64,000 nucleotides of DNA from Neocallimastix lanati (nom. inval.). Its lineage: Eukaryota; Neocallimastigomycota; Neocallimastigomycetes; Neocallimastigales; Neocallimastigaceae. The stretch lies in the NCBI GenBank assembly GCA_016946835.1, contig JACVTC010000075.1, forward strand, positions 415,501 through 479,500. Direction: 5' to 3'. Below are positions 22,672 to 35,072 of the stretch, piece by piece. The notes under the pieces are model-generated. The model saw only the letters and a list, made by a program, of their open reading frames with translations, was not told the origin of the DNA and did no database searches. Position 1 is the first letter of the stretch. Each line of letters begins with the position of its first letter. The translations under genes were made by a program, and so were the position numbers.

Positions 22672-24117
22672 GTTGAACGTTAATTAAAATAAAAATAAAA
22701 ATGTCTTTCTAATCTTTAATATATATATGTTATTTTTATTTTCTAATATAATAATATTATGACAGAGCTCGTATGTATATTGCTAATTTTATTCATTTTA
22801 AAATATCAATAATTTTTGATTTTTTTTTTTAGTTTAATTTCTTCTTTTAATAATTATACTATTCAATAAAAAAAAAAAAAAAGAGGCATATCGTTTTTTA
22901 ATAGCAGCTAAAGTTATGGATACCCTTGATGAATTTGAAATACAACCGAGTAAGCGTTATAGTCAATTATATTTATATTGTGACAGAAAACTAATCCGTT
23001 TATTTTTATTTATATTTTTAAATTATATATATATATATAAGATTATATAAATTTATGTAAATCGTTATATAATTATGCAAAAACTTCAGATCAACTAAAA
23101 CTTTTATGGAAAACACTTCTCAAAGAAGCAAATGGTAAGCCATATTGCATTAACAGTTCTCATGTCTCAAAAACTTGGAAAGAGCTTTGTAATAATAAAA
23201 AATATTCAAATATTTGTCATTATGAAGATACTATCATTAAAAAGTTAGGAACTTCCCTACTAAATTCAAAAAGTAATAATAATAATAATATTAACAGTAG
23301 TAGTAGTAGTGGTAGTAGTAGTGGTAGTGGTAGTGGTAGTAGTAGTAGTGGTAGTGGTAGTGGTAGTAGTGGTAGTGGTAGTAATAATAATAATAACAAT
23401 AATAATAAAAACAAAAATTTAAAAACACTTCATAAAGAGGAAAATGGTAATCCATATGGCAATAACAACTCTCATGTCTCCAAAACTTGGAAAGAATTTT
23501 ATAATGATAAAAAATATTCAAATGTTTGTCATTATGAAGACAATATAATTAAAAATTTTGGAATTTCATCACCAGATTTAAAAATTAATACAAAAATTAA
23601 TAATAATAACAACATCATTATTAACAGTAATAGTATTAGTAGTAGTAATAATAATGATAATAGTTACAAAAATTCAATTTCTAACAATAATACTAATAAT
23701 ATTTATCAAATTCAAAATGCTTCCTTACCTTTACCTACTACAAAATCAGTAATATTATCTACAAATCAGGTAACACCTTTACCATTAACTACAATTTCAC
23801 ATATATCCTCACCATCCAACCAAACAATTCATTTTCCTTCATATCCCATTCCTCAAACTCAGTCATATCCTCCAACTACTATTTCATCATTGATACCTTC
23901 AATAGCTATGCCAATATCATCAACATCCATTCCAGTCATTACTTCAACAAATCCATTACATATTTCACCAACTTTAAATGAAATTAATGGAGCAAGCTCA
24001 AATAATTATTACCCTAATCAAATAATATCATCAAATAACCCTATTATTATCTTATATTATAAAGAATCTCCTATTAAAAATTCAATATATCATCCCTATC
24101 AAAACTATCATTTATAA
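22277..24117 (+). CDS. HTH-domain protein of ParB-associated type, five exons including a 5-nt microexon
   Basis: Exons: 22277-22311, 22439-22579, 22766-22770 (microexon AGCTC), 22884-22949, 23042-24117. The sum is 1323 nt, giving 440 aa plus TAA, open throughout. All introns are GT-AG (donors GTTAGT, GTATGT, GTATGT, GTAAGC). The N-terminal part (about residues 10-150) reads WNISQAQAYRFLIAAKV, then DEFEIQPNY, LCKSLYNYAKTSDQLKLLW and INSSHVSKTWKEL. This follows the W-IS-x-AYRLI-AA-V / P-NE-x-C-x-L / W...V pattern of helix-turn-helix regions in bacterial and phage ParB-like proteins (my recollection of the family, not a search). About 45 residues (KEANGKPY to IIKKLG) recur as KEENGNPY to IIKNFG after a Ser/Gly/Asn linker. 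The rest is an Asn- then Ser/Thr/Pro-rich tail. Function is unknown; DNA binding is inferred. A broken copy lies 4 kb upstream. Confidence 0.85.
22766..22770 (+). other. 5-nt microexon (AGCTC)
   Basis: It is flanked by GACAG on the left and GTATGT on the right, both good splice signals. The donor is identical to that of the preceding exon. Without it, no combination of nearby splice sites joins exon 2 to exon 4 in frame. With it the junction reads SQ-A-QAYRFL, exactly bridging the conserved motif. Confidence 0.75.
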
Positions 24118-25497
24118 TTATTAATATTTTAATATTAATAAATTGTTATATAGTATAAATATAAATTATTTATATATTTTATTTATTTATTTATTTATTA
24201 TTAATATATTATTTTTTTTTTTTTGTTTAATTTTTTAATTATTATATTCTTAATCGAAAAAGAAATATATCTATGCAAATAATACATTTGATATAAATAT
24301 TTCTTAAAATAGTATATATATATATATTTAATTAATTATTTATTTAATATATGGAATAGGATACTTCAATAATATTTTCTGTATTTTGTCATTTTATAGT
24401 TTTCATACAGAAAATTTTTATAGTAAAAAAAAGAAAATAATTTATTTATTTATATATATAATATTTTATATATATAATAATATATAAAAAAAAAAAAAAA
24501 AAAAAAAAACTCTATAAAAAAGAGTGGATTAAAAAAAAAAAAAAAAATTAATATTATGAAAATTATTTATATTGAATATTTAAAAAATAATATAAAGTAT
24601 TAATAAATATTACCAATAAAAATAAAAAAAAATTTTCCTTTTAAAAAAATATAAAAGTCAATCTATTTAAGTATTTAATTATTTATTTAATATTTAAAAA
24701 AAAAAAAAAAAAATTACAATATTTCAAATAAATTATTAAATAATTAAAATTATTATTTTTTATTAATATTATCAATATTTAATTTATATTATTTTTTTTT
24801 CCTAAATATGATAATATATATTATTAATAAAAATATTTTATTCATAATATATAAAAATGAAATTACTTATTTTGTTAGTTTATCCATTAACAAAATAAAA
24901 TACCATTTAACAGTTTGATTAATATTAAATATTAAATATTAAATATTAAATATTAATAAATATATATATATAAATATTATATTTAATTATTTTTTTTTTT
25001 CTACGAAAAATTTTTATTAAGAAGAAAATAAAAAATAATAATTTAAAAAGGAATAAATTAGAAATTAATATATTATTAATTAAATTTATAATAATATAAT
25101 TAATAATTATATATAATATTTTTGTTGCTTTTTTTTTTTATTTTATTTTATTTTTCTTTTTTATATATTTTATTTTTATTTTTTGATAACTTTAATTATT
25201 AAATTACCAATAATTTTATTTATTCATAAGAAAAAAAAAAATTATAAAAAAGAATTTTTTAAAAATAATAAAATAAAATTAAATAAAAAATAAAAATTCT
25301 CTTATTAATTAATTAATATAATTAATAATTAAAAATAAATATTTAAAATATTTATATTAGTCTACTTTCTAATATATAACATTACAATTTATAATTAAGA
25401 AATTTTTATATGTAACAATACAAAATAAAATTATTATTATTATTATTATTATTATTTTTTAGATTATGTAAATTTAAGAAGAAATGTTATATAATAT
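24118..25497. other. intergenic, no gene seen
   Basis: A/T sequence with poly-A (24486-24510, 24530-24547), an AAATATT pentad repeat near 24925-24957 and (ATT)n at about 25430-25457 just upstream of the structured segment. Confidence 0.7.
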
Positions 25498-25804
25498 TGT
25501 TGAGGTTGAAGGAAAGCCACTAATCTATTTTTCTAATTATTCGTTTATGTTAGAAATATCCTTCATTGATGGGAACCCCCCAAGGTATAAAATTGCCGTT
25601 GGTGGGTACTCAACATATTAGCATTGCCAAGAGAAATAGAATGGCAATGAGAGTGGTATACGTTCAATGGAAGAATTTAAAAGTTCCATTAACCCCTTCT
25701 CTCATTATTTCTCACTCTAAACAAAATAAAAATTAAAAAAAAAAATTATATAGATTATATAATATCTATTAATTTTAAGAACATTAGTTCTTAAAATTTT
25801 TTTT
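25498..25804 (+). ncRNA. candidate structured non-coding RNA, family not identified
   Basis: A compact, less AT-rich block with many nested perfect helices. P1 pairs 25498-25504 with 25609-25615 (TGTTGAG/CTCAACA). Inside it, one arm pairs 25508-25513 with 25559-25564 and 25530-25536 with 25550-25556. A second arm pairs 25575-25583 with 25599-25607, 8 of 9. Downstream, 25646-25653 pairs with 25699-25706 and is extended by 25631-25637 with 25707-25713, enclosing a hairpin 25666-25672/25684-25690. A final 12-bp stem with 4-base loop (25771-25798) runs into a T8 tract, a possible RNA polymerase III stop. No long ORF exists. I looked for U1-U6, SRP, RNase P/MRP and tRNA signatures and found none convincing. 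Strand and ends are inferred from the T tract. Confidence 0.55.
25771..25804 (+). terminator. stem-loop followed by T8, possible Pol III terminator
   Basis: AATTTTAAGAAC at 25771-25782 pairs with 25787-25798 around an ATTA loop; the T run continues to 25804. T-rich runs are common here, so the stem is the informative part. Confidence 0.4.
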
Positions 25805-27424
25805 CATTATTACATAAATATTAGAATATATACATAAAAAGATACAAATAAATTAACAATATATTTTTAATTTACATATTTAAAATTAAAATTATATATA
25901 TTAATTTCATATCATTATTATTAATATTATTAAAATCCAATCTTAAATGCAACATTCATAATAAATTAAAAATAAAGAATTCATAAATACTAAGATAAAG
26001 AATTATAAAATTAAAAGTTTAATTTATAAATTTTTCATTTTTATATGATGTAATAAAAAAAATATTTAGCCTAAGATTTTTTTTTATAAAATTATTAATA
26101 TATAAAGTTAATGTTGTTAATAATATTTCTCCTATTGAATAACTAAATTATGGTTGTTTTAAAAGCGATATATATATATAAATTAAATAAGAGTTAAAAC
26201 TACTTTATACCATTTTTAATAATTTAATGAAATATCATATAGGCATAATGTTAAATAAGTTTAAATTATTGATTTTGTTATTAATTTATAAAAAAGTTAA
26301 AGTTTTTATCTCTAAATATTTATAAAACAAATAATAAAATATTTTTTGAATAGCCAATTGAAATTAAAAAAAAATATTAAATAAATATAAAATATAATAT
26401 AAAAATAAAATAAATATTAAAATGCAATACAAGAGATAATTAAATTAAAAAAAAATAATAATAATAAATTTTACAATAAATAATTTAGCATTTAAAAAAT
26501 TATTTATAATTACCTATATATTTCTATTCTATTTAAATTTAAATATATATATATATTTACTTTATTTTCATTTTATTATTTAAATTGATAAAATTTATAA
26601 ATTAGATAGTATATAAACTTAATAAAATTAATAATTAATATAGTATTCATTATATTAAATGAAGAGAAATATAGTTATAAATTTTTAAATATCTCAGTAA
26701 TTCATATAGATAGTGATTTAGATATTAGATAATAAGTAAATAGCTTTATTATTATATTTTTTAATATTTCTAAAAAAAAAGTTATTATATATTACATACA
26801 GCAACACTAATATATTAAGTTTTATTAATATTATAAAGTAATTTTTTTTTAATGATTTAATATTAATAATAACAGGATTATAAATTAATGATAGTAATGT
26901 GAGAAGAAGATAGAAGAAGATTCAATCAAAAACAAAAAAGATATTTTTATTTTTATTTTTATTTTTCTTTTATTAATGATCCAATTTTTTTTATTACCTA
27001 TGTGGATATGCGGATATAATTCTATTATCATTAATTATTTTTAAATTATCATTTATACAAAAAAAAAAAAATAATAACATTAAAAATTTTAAAAAATATA
27101 TAACAATAATAAATAAACAAAATATTCAAAATGAAATTTAACATAATAAAATAATTTATTTCTAACTATATTAAAAATGTAATTTATTTTTTTTAAATAA
27201 ATAAATAAATAATAATAAAAATTTTTATATTAATTTTTTTTATTTATTAATAAATATTTTTTTCTTTCTTTTTATTAATACTTTCTTTAGTTTATATTAA
27301 TTTTACTTAAATGTATATATATTTTTATCTTTTTTAATACTTTTTTTTATTTTATTTTAATTCATTTTCTGTTATTTTTTGATTTTTTTTATAATTTTTT
27401 TTAATCATTAAAGATTTGAGTCTT

Positions 27425-27459
<35 letters not shown>

Positions 27460-28150
27460 TAAAACTTTATTAATAATCAAATTAATAATTTTTAATATAA
27501 AATAAACAATAAATAGTAAATAATAAATAATAGAATCATAGTAGTAATAATATTTATAATAATAATATAAAGATAAAAGCAAATAATATCCTATAATAAA
27601 TTTGATTCCTTTTATATGAATATATATTTAAAATATTATGATTTACTAATAAGTCATCAAATAAATACTGAATATGATAAAAAAATCAAATTTAATTATA
27701 ATTAATTTTTTCAAATAATAAATAAATAAATGGAATAAATAAAAAAAATATTTATTTAAGATTTAATTAATTATAAATAATTAATATATAATTTATTTCT
27801 TTTGGTAATTTTTTTATGTTGTTTAAATAAATAAATAAATGTTATGATATTATGAATTATTTAATATAATTTAATATTAATTATAGCTATTAATAATATT
27901 TAGTACATATAAGTATTAGAATGAATATACATAAAATATATGTACTGTATTTTGTATAACTATAATACATTATGATTAAACCATATAAATATATGATTGA
28001 GAGTTAATGTTATACAAGGAGAGGGTTCAGTTGTTGATTAGTATACCGAATACCATGTAGAAATATATATAAAATATGCATTATTGATATTATTAATGAT
28101 TAAATAAAAAAATTTTTTTATAAAATAGAAATAATAGATTAATAGTCATA
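25805..28150. other. intergenic, no gene seen
   Basis: A/T sequence with poly-A at 27427-27457. A slightly richer purine stretch at 26890-26940 (GAGAAGAAGATAGAAGAAGATTC) shows no readable gene. Confidence 0.65.
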
Positions 28151-30420
28151 GTGACTGACTCAATACCAATTGACAAAATTTTACCTCTCTATAATTAAAT
28201 AATAAAGCTTTAGCAAGACAATTTAAAATGGTTTCAAAAATAGAAGGAAGCTACTTCAAGACTTCAAGTGAAGATAAAAAAAATTGGGGATGATCATATG
28301 ATATGTGATTGACGTTGTACTAACACTCAAAACTGGTACGGAAACAAAAAAAAGGAACTATTAAAAATAGAAAGAATATTAATATCAGTCTAGAAGTGAA
28401 TTACATTAAAAGAAACAAAAAAAAATAATAAATTTTAACCGAGAAGAGATAATATAGATAAAAGAATATGTTATAAATGTAAGAAGTGAGGACACATTGC
28501 AAAAATTTTCATCCTTCAAATAACAAACATAATAATTAAAAAATATGACTCTAAACAAAAGAAGAAGTCATTTTCAGCCAAATAATATAAAGAGGATCAA
28601 ACTGTTACAAAGTAATGGATTTCAAAATACATAAAATTCATAATAGTCAAGGAAATTTGTTGTTTAGAAGTGCTAACAAATGTAAAATTAGCTAATAATG
28701 ACAAAAATGAATTTGGGAATCCAAATTTCTTTCATTTTTTATTTTAATTTTACCAACAATATTAGTAGAAGTACCGAAAATTCTGCCATAAAAAATAATA
28801 TAGAAAATAACTAAAATAATACAAATAAAGAAAAACTTTTTATGACATTCCTAATGATAGTGTAGTCAATTTCACATCAGCTGTTTCTTCTACAGATACT
28901 ACCGATAACAACGAAAAAACAATAATGAATCTAATGGCTCCCTTATTGATTGTGATGACTACTTAGATGTCATAATTAATAAAGTATCAGTGAGGCGAAA
29001 TATAAAATAAGAAATCAAAGATAGAAAAATTTCTATTGTAGAGGTTATGGAAACTTCCAAATTTTATGATAAATTGGAAATTGAGTAAAGGTTTTAAACT
29101 AAGATCTATTATTAATAATTATTAATAATAAAATTAAAAGAAATTCTAATAATATTAAAAGTCCTAAATACAATAACATAATAATGGAAGCTGTTTCAAT
29201 AATAATAATTATAATAATTATAATAATTATAATTTACTCAAACTAGCCTAATTTTAGCAATATTCATAGGGTTTCTTTTAGTAATTTATGTTATATAAAA
29301 AAACATTCCATTTACGATTACGTTGGATTTATACAATTCCACTACTTAAAATGTAAATATTCGGTAGCTGATAAAAATAGTATTTCTAATAACTCTAATT
29401 GTAATTTTATAATTTTAATTTCGAAACTCAAAATTTTAATAATAATAATAATTCTATCATTAATTCGAAGTTTAGTCGCTTTATTTACTTCAATATTTAT
29501 AAGAATAATCATAAAACTTTAATTATTAAAACTTTAGTAATCTTTATAATCAAAATTTAAATATTCTAAACTTTAATACTTTAAATTTTAATAATAGTTC
29601 AATTCTTAATAATCAAAACGTTAATAATAATTCAGATTTAAATAATCGGTATTTTAATAATTATATTTTTATTTCGAAATTTAATGTAAATTATAATAAT
29701 AACTTTAATTTTAATAATTATTATAAACTCTGTTAATAATTGAAACCTAAAATTTTAAAAACAATAACGAAGACAGTACAGACGAAAATAGTTCTTTAAA
29801 TTAGTTATGAGGTGTCGATTTCCTTTCCTTTATCAAAACCCATACTCAAAACTAGTAAAACGAAAGTTGACGCTGTAGCTAAGTGATTTAAAACAGATAA
29901 TATCTCAGAACTCAGATCTTGTCCTTCTCTTTTGCTTTATGGGCTTAAGGAACATCTTAAAAATTCTATAAACTAAATATTCAAGTTTTGAGATATTAAA
30001 TGGCAGATAAGATCAACAACCCTTTGAATTAGTTACATCCTCTTCCAACTTCATACGTACAATGAAATTGGATGAAGAATGACTAATTGAAAGATTTATT
30101 AAATCATTATGAGTGGCTAATCGATGCCTGTAATTAATATCAAAAAGAACTTATATATACCTGAGAAACTCGAAGAGAAGATTTACCAGTATGAATAAAC
30201 ATAATAAAATCAAACTTGACGATTTAGTTAAAGTTAGGAATTTTTTTTTTTTTTTTTTTTTTTTTGATATAAATTAGATCCTTATTTCGTGGGACCTTAC
30301 GGAATCCAAAGTAAAGAATTTAATACAACTGTATTGGTAGAATCCTAACATAAAAAGTATCATGATATAAAATATTGTTGAATATACCCATTTCACTATA
30401 GGTATTCAATAAATAAAATA
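28150..30420 (+). mobile_element. eroded Ty3/gypsy-like element, internally deleted
   Basis: Plus-strand remnants. Near 28470-28510 is a Gag zinc knuckle reading RICYKCKK*GHIAKI, with a stop inside and the last Cys lost. An Asn-rich frame spans about 29520-29735. At about 30180-30340 MNKHNKIKLDDLVKVRN is followed, after a T26 insertion, by KLDPYFVGPYGIQSKEF, the GPY/F end of a gypsy integrase. RT is missing, so the element is deleted internally. A TGTTGAATATACCC start near 30373 could be the 3' LTR edge. Confidence 0.7.
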
Positions 30421-30699
30421 GTATTGTAGAATATGCTCATTTCTAAAAGAATGTTCTTAAAAAATAAATTGTAGATATAATGAATTTTAATCCTTCCTTA
30501 AATTGTTTTCTCATATATTAATCATTTTCATATGTTGATATATCATTTATATATAAATTGATAAATTGAATACATTCTTGTTATTGTAATATAATGTTTA
30601 TTGATTAACATTAATTATAAAAATATTGCTAATTATAAAGAAATTGTTAATTATAAAATATTATTAATTATTAAGTGTTGTTAATGGCAATAACAATAA

Positions 30700-31390
30700 A
30701 ATATATAAGCAATTATGCACCATACGGCTCATAAACCAACTAATAACCAAAACTTTTTATTGTTATTTTGAGCTTCATTGTTATCTTCTTCATTGTTATC
30801 ATAATATTGATCCTCGTTAATTTTTGTATCTGAGGGATCATCAATATCAGTTTTATAAGTATATTTAATAGTAGTAGTTATTTTCTGAGATATTTTATTG
30901 TAGTTTTCTTGATTGAAGTAGCCTTTGTAGTTGATAATTTCATAGTAGTTGTCGTTTCCTTTAGTTCTTTATAAGAATGATCATCATTCTATACATAATC
31001 TGTAGTTTCATCATAATGAAAATAATCATCGTCTGAGAAATTTGTGGGATAATCATAATATATATCATTATAATCTCAAATATTGTAGTCAACTTTACCT
31101 AAATCATTAAAAATATTAGTTGTGTCTGGATTACTAGAAATGCTGGTTGGATTTAATGAACAATAACATTTATTTGATGGTCTGTGATAATGTTTATCAT
31201 CTTTATAAACGTAGTCTATTAATTGAATAAAGTAAAAAACCAAACTTATTCCGTTGTTAAATTGCTATATGACCGTCTTTGCTACTTTTTGTATTTTCCT
31301 CTACATATAGATCACCTTTTTCAGGGATAGAGGGTTTATTGGTTGTAGACAAAAATATAGGGTTTGGTAAGAGTAATAAATTTACTAGGG
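30700..31390 (-). pseudogene. remnant of an Asn/Asp/Tyr-rich protein of unknown function
   Basis: From about 31240 down to 30720 the minus strand reads coding-like sequence with a few stops and at least one shift: YKDDKHYHRPSNKCYCSLNP, then FNDLGKVDYN, DDDYFHYDETTDYV and, after a shift, NEDQYYDNNEEDNNEAQ, ending KKFWLLVGL. A hydrophobic end suggests a former membrane anchor. I do not recognise the family. Confidence 0.5.
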
Positions 31391-31578
31391 GTTAGGGTTT
31401 TATACGCGTTTATTAATTTATTAAAGTTATTAAATACATGATTTAATTAATACATGGATATTAGAGTAAATAAAATACATAGGATAGATAAAAAAGTAAT
31501 AGATATATGAATTAAATAAAAATAAATTAATAAAAGATATAAAATTGAAAAAAAGAAAAAATAAAGATAGTCTAGAAA

Positions 31579-33305
31579 TTAAGAAGAACTTTTTGTTTTT
31601 TTTCCCAGGGGTAGAATAGCAGATGAAGGAGTTCTAGAGTGCTTTCTAGAATTGCGATGATTATTAGAAATAGTTGGATTTTTAGAAGAGTTAAAGCTCT
31701 CCAAATAGTCAATAGCTTGACAGAATGAGGAATATTCATGGTGGTTCAAAAGAGAATCAAGAATATTATATGATGGGAGAAGGGGGTGAAATAACAAAAG
31801 ATCTTCTTTGAGACAGTGCCAATGTTTATTATAAAGAAAGGGAGGATTCCAACCAAAGATATTGCAAAGGTTGACATGTGCTAGTTGAATTTATTCTTGC
31901 ATATAGGGCAGATAATGGAAGTATTACCAAAAGAATTAGTTCGCCATAATAACGCATAATTGCGAGTAATAGAATCACGAATAAACACACACCTGTCAGT
32001 AGCATGTGTATGGTTATAAAATTCTAGGGTAGAAGGATTGGAGACCCTGGCCAAGGAGATAATACAGGAAGCCATAATAGATTTACTTAAATGGGAAATA
32101 ATTAGCTTGTCTAGTCTAGTATTAAGAGAGTCAAGTTCAGATACTAGGACAGAACTATTAGGATTATGTAATCTGGGGGGTTCAAGTGGGAAAAGATCAT
32201 GTTGAAAGATATTATAGTTAATAATCCTATAACCAAAGGAGTTAGTGAGGAATTGATTATTCCGTATATTTGTAATAGAGAAGGAAGAGGATAAGGGATT
32301 TGAAGGATTCATTTGACGAATATGTTTTCTAAGCTTACAGGCTAGGCAAAAAAGACGAAGTAGAGAAGGGGGGATACCAAAGATAGCACATGTAGTATTA
32401 AATTTTCTAGAGTTAGAGACCCAAAAAAGGCCATCAGTAATAACAGAATTATATTCTTTTATTTCGTTGGTTTTACAACTATTCCTCATCCAGTATAACG
32501 CGAGGCAGGCAGAATTAGAGAAAGAGTTCATAAAGGAGAATTGTTTCCTAATACTATTAATAGTAGTATTTTTAGCGTTGATAACATTAGAAATATGAGA
32601 AAGACGAGTGTAAGAGAATTGATCTTTCTCTTTAGAATAAGAATTATTAAAGGATTCCCACAAGGAAAGGTCATGCCTTTTAATAAAAAACGAATTATTA
32701 GTAACATATTCGATAGAGTGTTTAATATGTAAATCCATGAGAAATGCTTTGAGATTAGCAATAGAAGCGGAACTGTTACATTTCGATCCATCAGAGAGAG
32801 TACCTCTGTAACTAAATCTTAAGTAGGTACCACTAGAGGATTTACTTGTATTTCTTTGCCATATATTGCCACAAGAGCCACAAACAATATATGAATTTGG
32901 TCTACAAATAAAAGCAACAAGAGCTCCATCGGAAACTTTATTAAGTATTGAGTTCTCAGGCAGCGTAGAAATGGGGGAAGAATCAGTAAATTTAGATTCC
33001 ATTAATGAGGTATCATAATTTACACAGGATATATCAGAAGATAAATCAAGGGATCCAGGAGTATTCATCAATTTAGAGGAGTCAGTAGATCCATTATTAA
33101 TAGTATTAATAGAAGAATCAGAAGATTGATTAGATAAAGTAGATTTCATACAATTAATATGCTTAGAAATCAGCGAGGAGTTATTGTTTACATTTTCATT
33201 TGAATCTGAAATGACAATAACAGAATTATTCTCAATATCGTCAGAGTCCTCCTGCATAGGACTCAAATCTAGGCCATTTTTTCCTTTATTTTTACCGTAA
33301 CTCAT
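31579..33305 (-). pseudogene. 474-aa hypothetical ORF with LINE-like C-terminal features, frameshifted end
   Basis: The main frame (31881-33305) starts MSYGKNKGKNG, has a Ser/Asn/Asp-rich N-terminus (1-115), then CGSCGNIW (Cys 142 and 145). Further on it has FGIPPSLLRLFCLACKLRKH (about 309-328) and ends in CPICKNKFN. One base out of frame the sequence continues HVNLCNIFGWNPPF and runs to 31579, so together the ends form a C-x2-C-x7-8-H-x3-C motif. IPP followed by an Arg/Lys-rich helix and a terminal CCHC knuckle is typical downstream of LINE reverse transcriptases. I infer a LINE-derived C-terminus, but no RT domain is present. It may alternatively be an unrelated zinc-binding gene. Confidence 0.55.
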
Positions 33306-34049
33306 AGAGAGAAAGTAAAAAATAAGAAAATTTTCAAAATTAAAACCTTAAAATAAAATAATATAATTGGAAGAATTAAATTAAAATTTAATAATATGAT
33401 TGAATAAAAAGTTAATAAATTAAAATTTATTTTAGAATAATAATAAACAAAATAATGATGGATTGATTATTAAAAAAATTTTTATAAATAATATATAAAC
33501 TATATAATAAAATTTTAAAATAAAAAAAGAGAGAGCTAGTTAGGGTTAGACAAAAATTTTGTAAAAAAAATAGTACGTTTGATTTCATATATCAATTTCA
33601 TATATTATTAAATTAAAATATCGTAAATTAACATTTGTTTATTTTCAAAATAATTTACTTTATTTCTTTTCATTACTCCCCTAAAAAAAGATATAAAAAT
33701 TTTTTATTCTTAGTGAAAAATAACTTATAGTTCGAATATCTCTTGTTGGGGAAGTTTTATTTTTGATTTATTTAGTTTTAAATTTTTATTTATTTATTAT
33801 TTAAAAGTAATTTATGATAACAATTAAGTATTTAAAGTATTTCATAAAATGTATAAAATAAAATATTAAAATATGATTTATAAAATAGTAATAAGAAATT
33901 TATAAATTTATTATAAATAACAAAATATAAAATATATAAAATAGTAATTATTTAAATAATTAAAAATATAATAAAATTAATATCAATATAAAATGATATA
34001 TATAAAAAAAGAAATTTATAAATTATTTTCAATTTTAACATAACATGAT

Positions 34050-35072
34050 GTTTTAAATTTTGATAGAGTATGCCAGGTTCGAATATATCTTGTTGAGAGA
34101 AAGTTGCTCAGACGAAGTGACAACGATATTAAAAAAATCTATTAAAAGTTTAGATACATTTGATTTAAAAGGACCTTCGATTTTTGCTTGAAAATCTTGA
34201 GAATGGATGTACTCCATAGGAGAAAGATTTTCTTCTTGTGGTATAATAGTTTGTAGCACATTTTCAATAATTTATTTATTTTCAGTTTGTGATAATGTAT
34301 TTTCTTCAGTAATAAAATTATTAGAGTTATTAAGATCATTTAGGTTAAAATTATCGGTAGAAGAATTTAAATTATTTAACTTTAGATTAGAATTAGAATA
34401 ATTATTCAAAGTATCATTAAATTTTTTGAGATTATTTAATTTATTACTAATTATATTTTTATTATTAAAATCATTTGAATTATTATTAAAAAAAAAAATG
34501 CCATTATTATTTAGAATTAATTAATAAACTTTCTTCATTTGTATTATTTTTTATAGATTTATTTTCGGAAAATTTATTAGTATTATTAATTAAATTATTG
34601 TTATTAGTGTTATGGTTTAATTTATTAGAAATATTATTATTTAAAATATTAGAATTGTCATTAGAATGAATAGAAGTATTTTTCTGAATTATTATTAGGA
34701 ATATTATTTTTATTAGAAATATCAGAATTAGAATTATTAAAATTAGAATTATTATTTGACTTATTAGAATTATAAGTATTTAGATTATTTGAATTATTTA
34801 AATTATTACAATTAATATTAGAATTATTAATAAAAGTATTCATATGATTACTATTTATAGAATTATTAAAATTTTTATCAGTGGAACGCTTACGAAAATG
34901 AGGTTTAATTATTTTTATATTAGAAACCTCAACTTCGAAATCCGTTTGATCATCCATTTCCGGCTTCATTAGTCTTAATAGTATTTTTCTTTGCCGTGTT
35001 GGATTTAGATCTTCTAATAGGTGTACCTGGATCTAATTCCAAGCTTTTGCGTTTAATTATTTTGATCATTCA
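34050..35072 (-). pseudogene. Asn-rich ORF1/Gag-like remnant
   Basis: Reading down from 35072: a basic start MIKIIKRKSLELDPGTPIRR, a shift into MDDQTDFEVEVSNIKIIKP and HFRKRSTDKN, a long Asn/Ser run, and finally LSPMEYIHSQDFQAKIEGPF to about 34053. At least three frame breaks occur. The basic head and Asn-rich body suggest a nucleic-acid-binding retroelement ORF1, possibly paired with the LINE-like ORF downstream. Not certain. Confidence 0.45.

Noticed and set aside
25498-25615. Possible solo LTR (TGTTGAG...CTCAACA, 118 bp)
   Set aside because: Ends are inverted and begin TG and end CA, but no target duplication flanks it and the interior forms nested helices. A structured RNA explains more.
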